NCBI GenBank assembly: GCA_032209605.1
Contig: JASFXZ010000001.1
Span: 42,288,619 to 42,352,618, forward strand
Length of the DNA: 64,000 bases
Direction: 5' to 3'
DNA from: Mactromeris polynyma
Lineage: Eukaryota; Mollusca; Bivalvia; Venerida; Mactridae
In this document: positions 12,101-23,600 of the stretch, in pieces
Numbering within the stretch: position 1 is the first letter of the stretch
How the letters are laid out: each line of letters opens with the position of its first letter
Made by a program: the position numbers and the translations under genes
Notes under the pieces: model-generated
The model's input: the letters and a program-made list of their open reading frames with translations, nothing else
Databases searched by the model: none
Told to the model about the DNA's origin: nothing

Positions 12101-13891
12101 CATTATAAACTGAAACTTTAAAATGTTAAATGTTCATTTCGTTCCTACTTAATACCAATATAGATGTTAATACAATTAGGCAAAAGTGTACAGTGGGTAG
12201 CTAAAAACAACTTGCGCAACAGTAAGTATACGTCTGAGTTTATGTATGGCGTCGCATAAGGCCCCAGTTATAATATAATTAGTTCATGTCTGGTAGCAAT
12301 TCAACAGCTGTGTTTAATTTGGGTTGATCTTTCCTCGGTTTTAAAACTATGAAATTGTCATACGAAACAATACGCTACTTACAACATTCCCATTCATCGT
12401 CATTCATTGGACAGTCGTTAATTCCATCACAAAGACGACTTTTAGGTAGACATTTGTTGGAGTTCTTACACAAGTAGCTTCCTTCGGGACAGAAACAGCT
12501 GTCAGCTGAAACACAGTTTTTGGTTGTTTTCTTTTATGATGCTATTTCCTCAGTTAACATTATTGCAAAGTGAAAATTACACGGTCAATAATTTACATCG
12601 AACAATACTTTATTTCTCTAAACAAATTCTCCTGATTAGAGTTTGAGGAATTATAGAATGTATAAAGTAGCTTTCTTGATTTCAAACGACTACCATGTCT
12701 CGATTATAGCAACAGATAATCAAGACATTATTTCGGCTTAAATCAATATCGGGCCTTCAGTAATGCACTAGTACAGGTAGAAATCGGATTCGAATGCGCT
12801 TTAATTTTACAATACAGTAACTCTCAAATACTTACGACAGTCACGTTCATCCTCGCCGCCTGGGCATTGTGGAATTCCGTCACAGAAGATACCGCATGAT
12901 TTTCCATCGAAACATGACATCTTTGGACATATTTGACCTGTAAATATTATCAGAAATGAAATTCAGAAGAGCTTATAATAACATGCAGGCACTTTCATAA
13001 CTGATTGGAATAAAAGTATTTTTAGTTGCAGATAATAATTAAAAATGAATGAGTGCAATTCATCTGTATATCAAGAATTTCAGATAAAACAGTAATAACA
13101 AGTAATTAAAGAGAGAAAATAAGTTGCTACATGAAACTCCACATACATAAGAAATGCCTCTCCACACAGACCTCCATGAAAACAACAATCCATAAAACAT
13201 AAGGCATTTGAGGAGGTTCAAGGGTACATATGTAAAAGAACAGGGGCACAAGGAATGCCCTGGCCGACCACCAAGTAGTAAATCAAGTAATGAAAGGAAG
13301 TTAAAAGTAATCAAAATTAAAACATTCTTGGAATAATCAGTAATCTCACCACACTCTTGTTCATCCATTCCATTAGCACAGTCGGTCTTGCCGTTACAAA
13401 CCAGTTCCCCACTAATACAGTCTGCAAATTTACTGCTGCACACAAATTTATGTTGGCAAACTGAAATAAGAATATTCGCTTGCTTAATTTCAGCGCCATA
13501 CGATATAACTGCATATACATATTATAGTGTATGCATAGTCATCAATAATTGTTAAAACATATTGGTTAGTTGTTTGATTCAACCACGAATTCACGTTACT
13601 TGGTAAAGTGGAATGATAATAGAGAAACATTAGTAAACATTTCAAGCAGAAAATGCCAGAAACAAAGCGCATAGCCAATATATTTCAATTCAATTCATTG
13701 TTTCCATAATTTATTTTGATTCTTACACATGAAATTTTTTTCTTACCACTAGAATATCCCGGTTTATGATAGGGTACTTGATATGGTACCGGCTTGGCGT
13801 TACGCTTAGGATAGTAGCCCATACCAGAATTGGGCCTGGGCATGACAAGTTGTATATGAACACATATCATTAACAACACGAAGCTCGCCAT
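9166..13891 (-). CDS. Secreted LDLa-repeat protein, gene 1
   Basis: Coding exons (minus): 13891-13747, 13460-13350, 12937-12836, 12505-12383, 11520-11398 and 9335-9166, all with GT-AG borders and phase-1 joins, giving 257 residues. The ATG follows an acceptor at 13898-13900. Residues 3-16 are hydrophobic ([12 protein letters not shown]), a likely signal peptide, followed by a Pro/Tyr/Gly-rich stretch to about 48. Each of the next four exons is one LDLa module with six spaced Cys and an acidic calcium site, for example [16 protein letters not shown]. The last exon is Cys-rich but lacks the usual CDG and ends CPDECE. No membrane segment follows, so the product should be secreted. LDLa modules bind ligands or lipoproteins in other proteins; the role here is unknown. 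The 2-kb last intron holds dead reverse-transcriptase pieces. Confidence 0.85.
9570..10520 (+). pseudogene. Decayed non-LTR reverse transcriptase, copy 1
   Basis: Frames broken by stops encode recognisable RT motifs in order: [20 protein letters not shown] (about 9715-9774), VPQGFILGP (about 9867), YADDT (9947-9961) and the C-terminal [12 protein letters not shown] and [11 protein letters not shown] stretches. This is a CR1/jockey-like type. It lies in plus orientation inside the last intron of the minus-strand LDLa gene. Copy 1 has also lost about 80 bp after YADDT that copies 2 and 3 keep. Confidence 0.75.
10521..10975 (+). pseudogene. Second, different RT fragment, copy 1
   Basis: A separate piece repeats the motif seen upstream ([17 protein letters not shown] near 10555-10605), then jumps to [14 protein letters not shown] (about 10809-10850) with the YADD region missing. 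It is therefore an internally deleted relative placed directly behind the first fragment, not its continuation. Confidence 0.65.
11640..11800. repeat. Dispersed ~160-bp repeat in LDLa intron
   Basis: Begins near AGAATAAGTTGCTACA and includes ACAGACCTCC..GAAAACAACAGTCC and ACATTTGAGTAGGT. Related sequence lies at 13105-13265 in another intron of the same gene, at the matching places in copies 2 and 3, and at 52325-52480 in a HECT-gene intron. A run of G about 50 bp further on (near 11855) varies in length between the cassettes. Confidence 0.65.
13105..13265. repeat. Dispersed ~160-bp repeat, second member
   Basis: Diverged relative of 11640-11800 in the same orientation (AAGTTGCTACATGAAACTCC, CAGACCTCCATGAAAACAAC). 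It is in the intron between the first and second LDLa modules of gene 1, with equivalents in genes 2 and 3. Confidence 0.65.
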
Positions 13892-14414
13892 TTGGATCTG
13901 TGGAGGTAGAATATAAAATGTTTTCTTTCATTCGAAGATGGTAATAAAAACTAAAATAAAGTCAAAACTATTGTGAAAACTTCCAGAAAGGTATATTTAT
14001 TATACGCTAAATTATTGAACAGTATAACTGTTTTACATATTAACTCAACTTTATTAAACGAACGCTTTTTCAGACGGACGCGTTACAGATGAGTAGAAAC
14101 TTATAATTAAATTAAATATGGTAAATTTTAAAATAAACAACAGAAATAGGGCTTAAATCCATCAACGAATACAATATTGTTTCTGAAAACAATATGTTAA
14201 ATTCCTTTTCATCTCGTTTCCAATACAAACAAAATGTTTTTGAAACACCAAAAAACACAGAAATTTGAGCAGCCTTGATTTCACATCTGCTTTGCTATAT
14301 GATTATCCTGAATCATTTATAAAAAAAACCTTACTCCGCAGTTGATGTCCTAATGTAAAGCATTAATCAAGTTTATCTTGTCAACTTTTGATTATAAAAT
14401 AGATGTACACGTAC

Positions 14415-14466
14415 CCTCATAGTTGCTGGTATTGGACGTCCGTGTTTCACATCCTTGCGTTTTATA
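14415..14466 (-). promoter_or_regulatory. TATA-like promoter and non-coding exon 1, gene 1
   Basis: On the minus strand TATAAAA (14466-14460) is followed about 45 nt later by a good donor (GAGG|GTACGT, exon end 14415). The next acceptor (CCTCCACAG, 13898) lies just before the ATG. This implies a very short untranslated exon starting near 14430. The arrangement is kept in all three cassettes. Confidence 0.55.
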
Positions 14467-14860
14467 TTCAAATATAAGGGGAAGTTTGTTTAAAAAATAT
14501 AACACCGAAGATTGACGTTAATGTGACATCCACGAATACGGCAATCAATTTGTTTCTAAATCAAATCATTTCTTATCGCCAAAAGCGGCGTAGATTTAAA
14601 CAGGAAAATACTACGTGATATGGTGTGAAAATGTTAATATGATAGAGATGTTTGAAAAATAGCGGTTAGTAATAATAATGCCCCTTTCTCATTTTGTGAT
14701 AGGCTGTCTAACAAGATATTATTGCACCATTTGTATTGTTTTTACAGTTGCTGTTAAAATATCATTTTTATGTATCCAGCCCACAATTCACTTGAAATTG
14801 TTTAGTAATATGGGTAATACTTATGAGCATTTCACGCATAGTTACTTTCTAAAGTCAGCG
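14467..14860. other. Upstream region of gene 1, cassette end
   Basis: No gene seen. This spacer separates the gene 1 promoter from the minisatellite that opens cassette 2. Confidence 0.5.
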
Positions 14861-14904
14861 GGGAGGGTGCCACCAAAGACGTTTAAGATAATTAAGAATA
14901 TCGA

Positions 14905-16500
14905 CGCAAGGTCAGGTAATAGAGCATGCAAATATCAACCCCAGGTCAGATAATAAAGCATGTATATATCAACGCAAAGACATATTTTCTATTCTAGAAG
15001 AGATCCGTCGAATTCTAGACGAGCTGTAATAATGCAGTAACGTTTTAAAACAAACCGTATCATCCATACTGAAAACTCTTACATACTTACCATAAATATC
15101 TGTAACGGTGCTCTCCCCTTAGATGTGTAGTTTGGTACGGTAAGACTTTCAGGTTATAACTACATCTATAAATCAACGCCAACTCAGTTAATATAGCATA
15201 GATATTAACGGCAGATTAGGTTATAAAGCGTGTATAGATCATCGCAATGTCAGATAATAAAGCATGTATATATCAACGCCAGGTCAGATAATAAAGCATG
15301 TATATATCAACGCCAGGTCAGATAATAAAGCATGAATATATCAACGCCAGGTCAGATAATAAAGCATGTATATATCAACTCAAGGTCAGATAATAAAGCA
15401 TGAATATATCAACGCCAGATCAGATAATAAAGCATGTATATATCAACGCCAGATCAGATAATAAAGCATGAATATATCAACGCCAGATCAGATAATAAAT
15501 CATGAATATATCAACGCCAGATCAGATAATAAAGCATGAATATATCAACGCCAGATGAGATAATAAAGCATGAATATATCAACGCCAGATCAGATAATAA
15601 AGCATGTATATATCAACGCCAGATCAGATAATAAAGCATGTATATATCAACGCCAGATCAGATAATAAAGCATGTATATATCAACGCCAGATCAGATAAT
15701 AAAGCATGTATATATCAATTCAAGGTCAGGTCACATAGCATGCATATATCAGCGCAAGGTCAGGTCATAGCGCATGCGTATATCAACGCCAGGCCAGTTC
15801 CTTGCGCATGAATATATCAGGGCCAGGTCAGGTCATAGAGATTGTATATATCAAAGCAACGTCAGATAATAGAGCATGTATATATCAGCACAAGGTCAGG
15901 TCATAGCGCATGTATATATCAACGCCAGGTCAGGTCATAGAGCATGTATATATCAACGCCAGGTCAGGTCATAGCGCATGTATATATCAACGCCAGGTCA
16001 GGTCATAGAGCATGTATATATCAACGCCAGGTCAGGTCATAGAGCATGTATATATCACAGCCAGGTCAGGTTATAGAGCATGTATATATCAACGCAATGT
16101 CAGGTCATAGAGCATGTATATATCAACGCCAGGTCAGGTTATAAATCATGTATATATATCAATGCCATGTCAGTTCACAGCTCATGTATATATCGACGCC
16201 AGGTCAGATAATAAGGCATGTAGATATCAAAGCCAGGTCATGTCACAGCGCATGTATATATCAACGCCATGTCAGGTCACAGCGCATGTATATATCAACG
16301 TCAGGTCAGGTCATAAAGCATGTATATATCAACGCCATGTCAGGTCACAGCGCATGTATATATCAACGTCAGGTCAGATAATAAAGCATGTATATATCAA
16401 CACAATGTCAGGTTATAGAGCATGCATATATCAACGCCAGGTCAGGTCACAGCGCATGTATATATCAGCGCTAGGTCAGGCCATAGAGCATATATAAATA
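14905..16500. repeat. 34-bp minisatellite, copy 2
   Basis: Same 34-bp units as copy 1, with the conserved 180-bp interruption at about 14980-15165. The left part is a long homogeneous run of the AGATCAGATAATAAAGCATG type (15240-15715). The right part uses AGGTCAGGTCATAGAGCATG. It lies upstream of LDLa gene 1. Confidence 0.9.
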
Positions 16501-16561
16501 TATATCGACATTTTCACCCATACAATGAATTGATGGTTTGTCCAAGGTATATACATGTAGT

Positions 16562-16783
16562 CACATTTATAATACTGCAAACAAAAATCCACTAATTTCA
16601 TTGGTTAAAGGCTCGCGTATAGGATTCTTTATAATACTGCAAAGAAAAATCCAGTAATTTCATTGGTTAAAGGCTCGCGTATCTAGGATTCTATATACAC
16701 GGCGCTGACAGGGTATATGACGTTTTTCCCTTCATGCGCCTCGTGACAATTTTCGTTGACGGCTCGACTCGAAAACTTTTATG
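16562..16783. repeat. GC-richer module, cassette 2
   Basis: A truncated member (to about 16627) followed directly by a full member (ATTGGTTAAAGGCTCGCG to CTCGACTCGAAAACTTTTAT), a local tandem duplication. Confidence 0.6.
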
Positions 16784-18659
16784 ATAAATGATCAAAGCCA
16801 TGTTGGAAATGAAATTGACAACACGTAAAGATGGAAATAACTTGTTAACAAAGAACTTTGAAATCTGGAGAACGCTTTTAAACAGTCTGTAGTAACTGAC
16901 GAGTTTTGCACATGAATAACCGTCACTGACACCGTCAGAGATGACACGAACTGTCTTGAATGGTCTGGCGAGAGGGGTTTCTTCGCGTGGCTACGCTTCT
17001 CAGATACATAATACCTCAGGTTTTGTACATTCGAATTGTTGACCATTTGGGAGAGTCCCATTGATCTAGATTCCGTGTGGTTGAAATTGACGTTTCCGTG
17101 AAAATAGCTGTGCCATGTTAACTAGAGCTATATATTGTTAAATGTTGCAGACGAAAAATAAAGTAGCTTTAGTTTTCGACGTTACAGGCACTTAAATCAA
17201 AATACCCGCATGGTAAGATATCGCTATGTAAATAAATATATATAAAGAACATTCATTTGTTCGAAATTATGTGAAATACAAGCGGAAAACAAACGCATCT
17301 TACTTTGAAATGTCAACACATATACCGGATGATGACGTCATGGTTTTCTAGTACATGTACAAAAGAGAGGTCATCTCCTTTTAATACAAAGGGAGGCAAT
17401 TCAATTTAGTTTCTACACTGATTTCCCTGTTGGGGTTACCAGTGGGGTAAAAAATAGTCCCAAAAATCGGAACAGTGAGAAATATCAAAATGTTATTTTC
17501 ACTGTTTGAAACAGTGAAAATACCAATTTTTATTCCACTGATAAATCTCTATAAACCACTGGAAAGCATAAAATAAATAATGTTTACCTTTAAAGAATGC
17601 AGAAACTGACCGTCTTATTATCATTATTTGCGATTTTATGGTAAATTCGAGGTTAGATCGATACATAGATTCGAAAATCAACCAATGTTTAATACAGAAT
17701 ATATTATGCATGGCGCACTCCAAAACTTCCTTGTATAAAAGGAGCCCAAATATATGAATTAAAGATGTTTTAGCCATTGTAGCAACAACACTGAATGAAG
17801 TCCATTCAAATATTGTTGCGTTAAGATGAGCCAGATACATCTTCAACACAGCGAATATTTTTGCATATCACGCGCACAAATATCTTGGTCTCTTGTAACT
17901 TTTGCATTATTAAAAAAATGTCGAAAGAAAGAATGCATTCAGGCGTTACATTGTGTTGCGTCAAAACACTGAAAATAATCCCTTGTCAGTTTTAGTTTAA
18001 ATGGAAATTCTTTATACGACAGACAAATAAATTCAAAGCTTATGACATGTAAAATGCTATTATATTCACAAGTAGATTGAAACGTTTGCAATGAATTAAA
18101 ATTTATCAAATTTGTAATAGAAGTCGACTTGACAACAAATATAACATTTTTTTCTATATTTAAAATGAAGTGACATAAAACTGTAAAATTATTGAGAATA
18201 TGGAAAAAATATTCACATTTTTCTTTAAATCAGAAAGAAGGCTTTTCCAGACCGCTGTTCCTAATGCCTTCACTGTAATACCACGATATTTTGAAGTTTT
18301 AATGATACTAACCGATATTTAGACATGCAATTGTTTTCTTCATCAAAAACATTTAAAGTTTTAATGTGCCATTTTAAACAAATCTCTACCACCTTATATT
18401 TTAAAGTTTAATTCTTGTCATTTATAAAAAAAGCTTTAAAGCGGCAAGGCATATTCATGTAAAAAAATAGGCAAACTAACTTCTCAGATGAAGACGAGCA
18501 AACTTCGGTGGACAGCTGCTTAAAGGTACTGGGACAACGTAACAGAACACTGAACAGTATTCCATAAGATATGCCGGTAGATATGCCAGCCTTAAAACAT
18601 CATGGGTGATCAGGTTTGCTATTGCAAGTCTGATGATTAAGATGCGAATTATGAAAATT
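16784..18659. other. Non-coding block of cassette 2
   Basis: Equivalent of 4940-6829. No gene supported. Confidence 0.5.
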
Positions 18660-18895
18660 CTGTAGTGGTGTGGTGCTTAATGAGGTGCTCGAAGCCACGC
18701 CCCTCTCTACACCAGCAGGGCATTCTTCCAACTGTACTAACCAGTCGGCTTTATTACCCCACACCGCTGCTCCGCTTACGTCACTACACCGCCTTTAACT
18801 TAATATAAATGCAGGTGGATGTGGACCCAGTGTGGGGCTCGACCCCCCAACACTCGCAAGTTCCTCTACCATTGCGTCAAATTCCACTACACAGC
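18660..18895 (-). mobile_element. tRNA-like SINE remnant, copy 2
   Basis: Equivalent of 6830-7055, with a few substitutions and the same A-box/B-box-like pairs. Confidence 0.4.
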
Positions 18896-20636
18896 TTAAG
18901 AAATAGATCTAGAATATTGAGTGGTATTCTATGTTCAATAGGATGAAAACTTGCTTAAAAAGTTTATTATTTTCTTGGGTTTTAACTAGAAGATATAATT
19001 TATTGAGGATTTAATACTTTATTTTACAGGTAAATGTCATGACGTTAAGGATGCAGATTATTATTAAGGCAAATGTGAAGTGCTGCTTAAAGTCACAATC
19101 ACTCTTATTCTAATGATTGTAAGAGTTCATAATAGGAATAATAAAACAAACCATTAAATTGCCAAATGATAATAATTAATCTGCATTGATATATATTCAC
19201 CAATTTCATGTCTTAACAGTTTAAAAATAGACTTAGCATTAATCAAATGATAATATTCTATTTTTAAAAGTTGTATGATACAGTTGATACTGTACTTTAA
19301 ATGTAAAACATATTTTAATTCCATGTAGGCCTACAATTACACATACACTCTATTCGTATTCCATCTTCAAATTACCTTTTGATTGTCAGAAGTTTTATTG
19401 TGTGACTGATTATATAACTTTGATTGACTACTGCAACATCTAGTATAGTTACTCTGTAAGATTTTCATATACATATGCATTATTTTTTCAGAAATGCCAG
19501 ACAATTTCATGTGATATGAAGTGGATGAATTGATAAAAAAGTTCATAACTGTTGTTGATTAATGTGAATAGTATTATCATTTTTGTTACGAACGGTACGA
19601 ATGCCTATAACCATTCGTAGCATTTTCGTTTAAAGTTACGAATACCTCAGTTTTTTTCGTTTTTATTTCGACCTGCTGGTGTACATTTTAAAAATTAAAC
19701 GAAAGAAATAAAATGAAGTGACACAAAGTGCACAGCGTGTTGCTATATTTCCTGCATCATAGCGCTATCATAAAACAGTATCGCATGGTCTAATAAATGT
19801 TAGAAAATAACCAGCTTCAGGATGTAAATGCATGCATACATTGTTGTGCAATTATATGAGGTGCTTTTTTTATTCAGTCATAGATTATTAAATATATATC
19901 AGTGCGAATGCTTCAAATGTTGTTATAATTTACATTTTGCAGTCATGTTTTTAGATCGTGCAAAATCACATTAAAGTGTTTTTTTGATATATTTTTTTAT
20001 GAAATTGCGTTCTGATTTTTGCGCAAAATTTGTACATTTTCATGCCATGTGTCAATAATCAGTCTGTCGAATTATACAATATTTTGTCATTTAAGTTTGA
20101 ACTGCGCACCTTAGGAGCAATATTTATTGAAAATGACAGTAAGAAATTTTATTTTTAGATACTGATATTACCCTACCAGATAGCTATCCTCATGATAATG
20201 GTAATTACCCCTCTTAATTAAAATTGTATGTCTCCTGGCAAAATATTGTATTGTATTCTTTGTTCTTCTTCAATCTGGCACGCTGTTAGACTTCCCGGTA
20301 AAAAGGTTGCAACTCTAATTCAAAACATTCGTATTTTACAGTTCTTGTACGGATTTGACGGCATTCTGATTTGAGGAATTTATTTATTCCAGAATAATTC
20401 AAATTAATACACCCTTCGGTAGTTACGACAAATAATAACTTTGGACACTACGAATTATAGCAAATCTGTATGACAGTGAGTATTGCTTTAAGAGTATATT
20501 TTTGTACATGTCATCTGCAAACCTCAAACACGTTTATATTTTGCTTCAGTCAGACTACGCATGTTTTACCAATTACGGTGTAAGATTGTTTAGATAAAAC
20601 AATTCAGAAATAATAAACACCGTTGTCAGTAATCTA
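18896..20636. other. Gene-free block before LDLa gene 2
   Basis: Equivalent of 7056-9121 but missing about 320 bp near 19640. No gene seen. Confidence 0.5.
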
Positions 20637-20642
20637 TTTAAT
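20637..20642 (-). terminator. Variant poly(A) signal ATTAAA, LDLa gene 2
   Basis: At the site where genes 1 and 3 have AATAAA, gene 2 has only the common variant ATTAAA, about 40 nt after the stop. Confidence 0.55.
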
Positions 20643-20680
20643 TGATATCATTATTATGTGTATAACAAGCGAGAAGGAAG

Positions 20681-23600
20681 CTATGAACAGATATTAGGAC
20701 AGAAAGCAAACACTTCGTCTTCTCCTCCCGGACAGTTCCAGTCTTCGGCCTCATCTTCACCACATTCGGCTTCACACAAAAGACCAAACGGAACACACAC
20801 GTCCGCTGCACTACAGATAAAGGATCCTGCCCCACAGAAACACTGATGAGCTGAAATATAAATATGTGTATATGTCTCTGTATGCTTTTAAGGTTGATGT
20901 AAATTTTGTTACGTGTTTAGGGAACGGTTGCTTGTTTCACAGAATTTCGGATCTTGGTCAATGTTTAACGTACAACGCTTGTATAAATCGTCCTTAGGGA
21001 ACAAGATAATGTGCTACTGTAGCATTTCATTAATAAGCTTAACAGACTATGTACCATCTGAACCAGATGAGGTCGATCGAGTTCACCACATAAGTGCATA
21101 TGGTGCAAAATATCATACACAAATATCAATCTGGTTTCAGAGAAAAACATTCCTGTCAGTCTGCTCCAATACGTCCGCTAGAAATGTGGTTACAAGAAAT
21201 TGATGAAGGTCACGTGATAGGATCAGTATCACTCGATTTAAGAAAGGCATTTGATATGGTCGATTACATGATCCTTCTTCATAAACTTAAACTGTATCAA
21301 TTCGTATCTTCCAAACCGAACACAGGTAGTAAACATTGTGATATCAAATACTATGTCAACTAAGATGGTTATTAAGAATAGAGTACCCCCGGGTTTTATA
21401 TTAGGCCCTCCTTCTATATATAAATGACATCACTTTAAATATCAATAATTCTAACATAGATCTATATGCAGACGACACGACACTTTATGCTAGTGGCAAA
21501 ACAAAAATGGAAAATGAATGGAAACTTCAAATTTATCTAAACATTGTAACAAAATGATGTAAATTGAATAATATGGCTACAAATCCTCAGAAAACGACAT
21601 ACATGCCGATTGGTTCGAAACAAAGAATTAACCGTATGGAAGATTTGTCTCTAAAAATTAATGATTTACCAATTAAAAATGTTCCTTATCAAGAGTTACA
21701 GGGTATTTTTTTATAGATCGACATTATAGCTGGGAGGAATAAATACGAAACGTAACAAAGAAAATAAACTCAAAGCTTTCACTTTTAAAGCGTATATCAT
21801 ACTTTATAACTGATGATATGAAATTATTATTCTACAACTCGTATACAATACCTACTTTAGATTATTGTTGTATTGTATGGGATTTGTGTAGACAATCAAA
21901 TATCATTAAACTTACAATTCTTCAAAAAAGAGCTGCCAAAATAATTTATGTAAACCATAACGAACACTGTCTGCATATCTCTTCGATAGCCTCCAATGGT
22001 TAACTGTTAATAGCAGACTCAAATATTATACTGGAGTTTTAATCTATAAATCATTAAATGAAATGGCTCCGGAGTATATAAAAGAATTATACCGTTTTGA
22101 AATTCGCTCGTACAGCTTTCGTTGGCATGATTATTTCAGATTTACGGAAGGCATTTGACACTGTGGATCACTACATTTTACATTTAAACCTTCAAGCTTC
22201 AGGTCTTGGTAATAGTATTTTGAGACGGTTTTAATGCTATCTTTCAGACATACAACAGTTTGTAGACGTGTCTGTGACACGCTCTAATTGTGCGTCTATT
22301 ACTGAATCTTAATTCGTTAATACGCAAAATAAAGTCAACTCCTAATCTTGATGTTAAATGCAATGTTTCAACAATTAACTCTACATCTTCTTTTAAATAC
22401 CTTGGTGCTATATTGGATCAAATTTTATCTTTTGATATCATGGCATGTTTAATTCTTAAAAATGCTAAATCCAGACTGAAGTTTGTATACCGTAAAATCT
22501 TACTCAGCACACACAACGTTTACTTGATATGTCATTATTTCAGTGCCACTTATACTATGCCTGTTCCATATGGTATTATAACTAACCAAATCTAATATGT
22601 TCATATTTAGGATTGTATGTATTGAAATGCAATAATCTGTGATATTTAAACGATAACGAAATATCTTCCAATGCATTTAATCTTGTGATAATGTTATTAG
22701 TTATGTGGCAATTTGTGATATATTTATTTTCTTGTGATACTTTTAAATAAATAAATTGTTATGCCTCTCTATGTCATGCCATCAACACGTAGGACCACAA
22801 TGGAAATACGAGTCGACTCTTTTTTGTGCTTTACCTTGAGGTAAATAACAATTATCTATATTCATATACATGTGTTCTATTTTAATGTCCTTAATATCTA
22901 ATATTATACTTTGATATAAAGTAAAACTTAACGTATGCGATATAAAATATTCCTATGTTCTTCCATATTTTAAAATGTTATACTTACGACAGTCGATCTC
23001 ATCATCACCATGGGGACATTGTTCAGAGCCATCACATATTTTCTTTCCCGATATACATGTAACTCCATCCTGGCACAAATAGTTTCCTTTCCCACACTTA
23101 CAGACATCAGCTTTAAAATTACAACATAACATTTCCACATCTATAGAGTATAATTACATCATACAAGAAAAGAAAAATCTTAGTGGTCGAGTGGTCAATG
23201 TCTATCACTCCAAACATATTTCGTCCAGGCCTAAGGGCCTTATTCACATAAGCGAGAATAAGTTGCTACAGGAAACGCCACATGCATAATACAATGCCTC
23301 CCCGTACAGACCTCCGGGAAAACAACAGTCCTTAAAACACTAGACATTTGAGTAGGTACAGGGATTAACACGTAAGTGAACAAGGACGCAAGGAATGGCC
23401 CGGTCATAAAGGATAACCAAGGAGAATCAACGAAGACAAACAGGAGGGGGGGGGTTAATGAATGGAATACACCACAGGAAAAGCCAAGACAGTCGGCAAC
23501 AGCAGGTCACAGAGGGAAGAATATAACATTGACACTATATCAAGTGAAGGAATTGCACACGGGAAAAGGGAAATTTATCATACATCTAAAACACAAATAT

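Larger units (their letters stand above)
2345..14860. repeat. Tandem cassette, copy 1
   Basis: First of three head-to-tail copies. The right junction reads TTTCTAAAGTCAGCG followed by GGGAGGGTGCCACC, which starts the next copy. It contains a 34-bp minisatellite, a long non-coding block and LDLa gene 1. It is the longest copy. It keeps blocks lost from copy 2 (4126-4770, 7817-8140) and copy 3 (about 4940-5730, about 7370-8090). Confidence 0.9.

Noticed and set aside
13060..13349. Extension of the first LDLa exon beyond 13350 into a longer frame ([10 protein letters not shown]..)
   Set aside because: A good donor (GTGAGA) ends the exon after the sixth Cys; the extension is intron sequence containing a dispersed repeat.
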